Assembly (NCBI GenBank): GCA_018716135.1
Contig: DVKG01000006.1
Span: forward strand, 1-64,000
Length of the DNA: 64,000 bases
Source: Scybalosoma faecavium
Lineage (GTDB): Bacteria > Bacillota > Clostridia > Christensenellales > Christensenellaceae
Direction: 5' to 3'
A program made the translations under genes and the position numbers. The notes beneath the pieces were generated by a model. The model was not told where the DNA came from. It saw only the letters and a program-made list of their open reading frames with translations, and did no database searches. Within the stretch, counting starts at the first letter, position 1. The number at the start of each line of letters is the position of its first letter. This document shows positions 61,016 through 64,000 of this stretch, one piece after another.

Positions 61016-61195
61016 CTAAGTCGAATCCTCTTCTTTTAACTCTTTATACAATAAATAGTATTTTATATTCCCGGTCTGCATAAAGAGGCTTCGAGCGACG
61101 CTGCTCAGAGTTGAACATCTATCGTCCAATGCTAAAGCTTTTTTTATTCCGCCCTCCGCCTTATGAGTTTCAGGTAAGGTCACAACGTCCTTCAC
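61016..61195 (-). CDS. yqzL: YqzL-like small protein
   Basis: A 59-codon gene starting GTG 61195 after a GGAGGTGG site, ending TAG 61018-61016. The C-terminal part SLFMQTGNIKYYLLYKEL matches the YqzL pattern [LV]-F-x-x-T-G-x-I-x-x-Y-L-L-[YF]-K-[EQ]. Its place between era and recO is exactly where Bacillus carries yqzL. The N-terminal 30 residues (Lys-rich, ending RCSTLSSVAR) are longer than in Bacillus. Function unknown. Confidence 0.75.
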   Translation of the reverse strand: MKDVVTLPETHKAEGGIKKALALDDRCSTLSSVARSLFMQTGNIKYYLLYKELKEEDST

Positions 61196-61308
61196 TTATA
61201 TCCACCTCCGTTTTGCCTCTACGCTACTAAAATATATAGTATAGAATTTGCAGCAAAAGTTTTGTCGATACATGCAAAAAACGTCAATTCGCAGCCATTA
61301 CCTTCTTG

Positions 61309-62214
61309 TCAGTCTCTATAGCCCAGCGTCTTGAGCATATGAGCTGAGTTTCTCCAATCGGGCTTGACCTTCACCCACAGTTCCAAAAAGACCTTCGTTC
61401 CGAAAAGCATTTCCAAATCCGCGCGCGCTTCCGAGCCTATCTTTTTGAGCATATTGCCTTTTTTTCCTATTATTATTCCTTTATGTCCTGCTCTCTCGCA
61501 GTAAATCACCGCCGCAACATTAGTAATAGTATCCAGCTCTTCTACTTTTTCTATCTCCACGCCTACGCCATGAGGGACTTCGTCTCTCAGGTTTAGCATT
61601 GCTTTCTCACGGATCATCTCTCCCGCTATGAAGCGCTCAGGCCTGTCCGTCAGCATGTCGTCGGGGTAAAATTGCGGACCGGGGGGCAGCATCCCGGCCA
61701 GAGCCTCCTCCAGCTCGGACAATCCAATTTTCTCCTTTGCACTTATTATATGTATCCTGCGCGCGGGCACGCCCATTTCCGTCAGCTTCGCATATGCAGC
61801 ATCCACTTTTTCATCAGAGACTATATCTGCTTTGTTTATCGCTGCAATAAAATTTTCGCCCTTCAGCTGTTCTATTATCCCTTCGTCTCGCCTGCGTATC
61901 CCCATTTTTGCATCAATCACCATAAGTACGGCGTCCACATCGCGAGCTGCATCATACGCGGTCTTTACCATATATTCTCCGAGTCTGTTTTTTGGAGAAT
62001 GCAGTCCGGGCGTATCTAAAAAAACAATCTGATATTCTGATTTGGTGAGCACTCCCACCACTTTATTTCTTGTCGTCTGCGCTTTATCCGACACTATAGC
62101 CACCTTTGTGCCTAAAAGCGCATTCATAAGGGTTGATTTACCCACATTCGGGCTTCCCATTATCGCTATAAATCCCGAGCGGTAGTTTTCATTATAATCT
62201 TCAAAATATTGCAA
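61309..62214 (-). CDS. era: GTPase Era
   Basis: Membrane- and 16S rRNA-associated GTPase needed for 30S maturation. G1 is GSPNVGKST, G3 DTPGLH, G4 NKAD, followed by a KH domain with GKKGNMLKKIG near the C-terminus. The likely start is TTG 62214, five bases after AGGAGAG; a longer frame to 62265 overlaps the upstream gene. 301 residues, full length. Confidence 0.95.
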   Translation of the reverse strand: MQYFEDYNENYRSGFIAIMGSPNVGKSTLMNALLGTKVAIVSDKAQTTRNKVVGVLTKSEYQIVFLDTPGLHSPKNRLGEYMVKTAYDAARDVDAVLMVIDAKMGIRRRDEGIIEQLKGENFIAAINKADIVSDEKVDAAYAKLTEMGVPARRIHIISAKEKIGLSELEEALAGMLPPGPQFYPDDMLTDRPERFIAGEMIREKAMLNLRDEVPHGVGVEIEKVEELDTITNVAAVIYCERAGHKGIIIGKKGNMLKKIGSEARADLEMLFGTKVFLELWVKVKPDWRNSAHMLKTLGYRD

Positions 62215-62242
62215 AATATCTCTCCTAATGTTATTTTCAGCT

Positions 62243-62962
62243 TTAGAGTGCAAGCCAGTTTGCAAAATAGAACAGCAGAATTGTTATAAGCACGCCTATT
62301 ATGGCGCCCGCCGCAACTTCAGAAAACGTATGCACATTCGTCTCCATTCTGCTCTCCGCCACCAGCACGGCCATAATACAAGCGAACGACGTTATCACCG
62401 TATCTCTGCCGACCAAAGCCATAGCCGCGAACAGAGCAAATGCCAAAGCCGTATGGCCGCTGGGCATTCCGCCATGGATATAGCTTCCCTTTCGCTTTGT
62501 GCTCTTAGCTTTAATTATTATGACGCATACGCAGACTAAAAACATGCTCGCAAATATCACATGCGCAGGCAAATTCTGAATCGTTGTCTCCATAGAAAGA
62601 AATACGCCGCGCGCGCTGCTCAGCTTTCTGTAAAATACCAAATATCCGACTATCAGCGAGTTTACCGCAGCCAACAAAACAGCTCCGGCCGCCACATTTT
62701 TTGCTATTTTAGCGTATTCGTTGTACTTTTCAGTAATAAGATCTACGACAGCTTCCACAGCTGTATTAATCAGCTCTGCAAAAAAAACAAATGTAATAGT
62801 CAGCGCCAGAGCAATCATCTCGTAGCGCGTACAATGAGTGACTACCCCGGCTATAACAACGAGCGTCGCCACAATAACGTGAGTGCGCATGTTCTTCTCG
62901 CTGCCGAAAGCGTGAACTATTCCGGCGAAAGCATTGTTTACGCTGTTTATAAAGCGTCTCAT
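62243..62962 (-). CDS. Diacylglycerol/undecaprenol kinase fused to a PAP2 phosphatase
   Basis: Residues about 1-112 are a DagK-type kinase (NMRTHVIVA and catalytic ELINTAVEAVVDL). Residues about 128-239 are a PAP2 phosphatase with GGMPSGHTA and SRMETNVHTFSEVAAG (final Asp of the motif replaced by Glu). Together about six to eight membrane helices. In Gram-positives the kinase half phosphorylates undecaprenol; the phosphatase half would remove phosphates from undecaprenyl-pyrophosphate, so one protein could adjust the lipid carrier pool in both directions. Between ybeY and era. Confidence 0.85.
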   Translation of the reverse strand: MRRFINSVNNAFAGIVHAFGSEKNMRTHVIVATLVVIAGVVTHCTRYEMIALALTITFVFFAELINTAVEAVVDLITEKYNEYAKIAKNVAAGAVLLAAVNSLIVGYLVFYRKLSSARGVFLSMETTIQNLPAHVIFASMFLVCVCVIIIKAKSTKRKGSYIHGGMPSGHTALAFALFAAMALVGRDTVITSFACIMAVLVAESRMETNVHTFSEVAAGAIIGVLITILLFYFANWLAL

Positions 62963-63441
62963 ACTCTGCCCAGCGCCTCTCTCTGTCTCGCCCGCATTTT
63001 CAGCTCGTCATCTTTGTCTATGTGATCGTATCCCATCAGATGCAGCACGCCGTGGACGCACAGAAAACAAAGCTCCTCTTCCAGAGTATTCCCGTATTCC
63101 GCGGCTTGTTCCTCCGCACGTTTCACGCATATCGCAATATCGCCTAAAAATCCGCTCTCTATATCCACCTCGCAGCCCTCTGCTGCAAGCTCGCTTATAG
63201 GTTGTTTTATGTCCAGCTCAGGAAAACTGAGAACGTCAGTAACTCTGTCAATATCTCTGAACTCAGCGTTAAGGCGCTGTATCTCTTCTTCTGTTGTAAG
63301 AAGTACGCACACTTCGGCATATTCCAGCCCTTCCAGACGCACGGCATTTTCCATCGCATTCTGCATCGCATCCAAAGTGCTTTGGCTTACAGATATCTCC
63401 TCCGTAGAGTATTCATCGCAAAATTCACATTGTAGTCTCAT
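62959..63441 (-). CDS. ybeY: Endoribonuclease YbeY (rRNA maturation factor)
   Basis: Zinc-dependent RNase for 16S rRNA 3' end and ribosome quality control. The metal motif HGVLHLMGYDHIDKDD has the H-x3-H-x5-H ligands, and FRDIDRVTDVLSFPE is the second family mark. ATG 63441 with GGAGG just upstream gives 160 residues; the longer frame to 63537 is overlap with the preceding gene. Overlaps dgk-PAP2 by four bases. Confidence 0.94.
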   Translation of the reverse strand: MRLQCEFCDEYSTEEISVSQSTLDAMQNAMENAVRLEGLEYAEVCVLLTTEEEIQRLNAEFRDIDRVTDVLSFPELDIKQPISELAAEGCEVDIESGFLGDIAICVKRAEEQAAEYGNTLEEELCFLCVHGVLHLMGYDHIDKDDELKMRARQREALGRV

Positions 63442-64000
63442 GCTTGTCCTCCGTAGCTCTGCGCATATTGCGCTTTTCATCTCCCGGATATTTAATCCTC
63501 TGATGGTTCGCCCCGCGAAACACTCCGATAAAAGCATGCTCTATTGCACGAATCTCCGGTCTGCTCAGCGGGCAGTCGTCCAACTGTCCGTCATCCTGTT
63601 TTGATTTTATCAGTTTGCTTACGTGGTCTTCCAGCTCGCCTTTTTGTGCGCTTTTATTCGCGCGGACAGCCGCTTCCACTACATCCGCGAGCATTAGTAT
63701 ACCCGCTTCTCGAGTGTTTGGCCGAGGGCCGTTGTACCTGAAGATCTCCTCTTTCACATTTTCATCCAGCTCTTTTGCTTTATAATAGAAGAAAAGAGCC
63801 AAACTCGTGCCATGGTGCTGTTTGATAATATCCACAACGCGGCGCGGCAATTTATACCTTTCGGCTAATTCAACGCCTTTTGACACATGTCTTATTATCA
63901 GCTTGGCGCTCTCCTGCGGAGGCATGCTGTCGTGCGGATTACACGTGTGCAGCTGGTTTTCTTTGAACATCTGCGGATTCCCTATTTTCCCTATATCGTG
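63425..64000 (-). CDS. PgpH/YqfF-type HD-domain phosphohydrolase, C-terminal part (runs off the window)
   Basis: The sequence from 64000 down reads HDIGKIGNPQMF in frame, the HD motif of the 7TM-HD family, followed by QHHGTSLALFFYYKAKE and ADVVEAAVRA, the other metal and substrate motifs. In Listeria, PgpH degrades cyclic di-AMP; YqfF is the usual gene upstream of ybeY. The membrane part lies outside the window. Coding ends at 63425 after a Lys/Arg-rich tail and overlaps ybeY by 17 bases. Confidence 0.9.
   Translation of the reverse strand, partial: HDIGKIGNPQMFKENQLHTCNPHDSMPPQESAKLIIRHVSKGVELAERYKLPRRVVDIIKQHHGTSLALFFYYKAKELDENVKEEIFRYNGPRPNTREAGILMLADVVEAAVRANKSAQKGELEDHVSKLIKSKQDDGQLDDCPLSRPEIRAIEHAFIGVFRGANHQRIKYPGDEKRNMRRATEDKHETTM

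Overview
The window looks like chromosomal core from an endospore-forming Clostridia species of medium GC content, probably gut-associated and Oscillospirales-like. This is inferred from the spore genes spoIIP and gpr, a diderm-free division set (minCDE, mreCD, rodA, PBP2), YqzL between era and recO, the pyruvate phosphate dikinase, and consensus sigma-A promoters (TTGACA-17-TATAAT). No rRNA, tRNA, CRISPR array, insertion sequence or prophage gene was seen. Coding density is high, and most genes are on the minus strand.

Layout. 1-7230: prfB (with its programmed +1 frameshift), secA, nnrDE and recX, and a secreted peptidoglycan-binding protein. 7483-10828: an M20 dipeptidase and a short alanyl-tRNA synthetase with a palindrome at its start of transcription. 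10891-15115: a TetR regulator with a heterodimeric ABC transporter of the Ybt/Irt-like subgroup, under a promoter that overlaps a 13-bp-arm operator. 15242-18773: Dabb protein, signal peptidase I, DUF951, murA, DUF2798 membrane protein. 18874-22051: iron alcohol dehydrogenase and aldehyde dehydrogenase, preceded by two tandem 27-codon Tyr/Cys-rich ORFs, each followed by an intrinsic terminator. 22087-31563: cell-shape block, with minC-minD-minE-rodA-binding protein facing away from mreC-mreD-PBP2-pseudouridine synthase. 31607-38139: hydrolase, folate ECF transporter FolT behind a THF riboswitch, murI, spoIIP, gpr, and an HTH-desulfoferrodoxin-like regulator. 38234-44817: rpsT with a structured 3' region, holA, comEC, plsX, cysS.

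45153-56699 is the most unusual part. A seven-gene minus-strand run encodes a lipoprotein ApbE (flavinyltransferase), a four-domain FMN-binding protein, a single-domain FMN-binding protein, a NapH-like 4Fe-4S membrane protein, a NusG-II protein, a Gx-type transporter and a 1752-residue secreted protein. The set looks like a flavin-based extracytosolic electron-transfer system. The giant protein combines an FMN-binding domain with three modules resembling the Treponema 47-kDa antigen Tp47, two FIVAR domains and two C-terminal repeats. The Tp47-like modules carry D-[AS]-V-[ST]-x-A-T motifs very close to the flavin-attachment motif.

56985-64000 holds cyanase, ppdK, recO, yqzL (59 codons, easily missed), era, a DagK-PAP2 fusion, ybeY and the C-terminal end of a PgpH-type HD hydrolase that runs off the right edge.

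The best candidates for something undescribed are the tandem Tyr/Cys micro-ORFs upstream of the ALDH/ADH genes and the Tp47-like giant protein inside a flavinylation operon. Everything here is read by eye from the sequence; family names are recalled, not searched.
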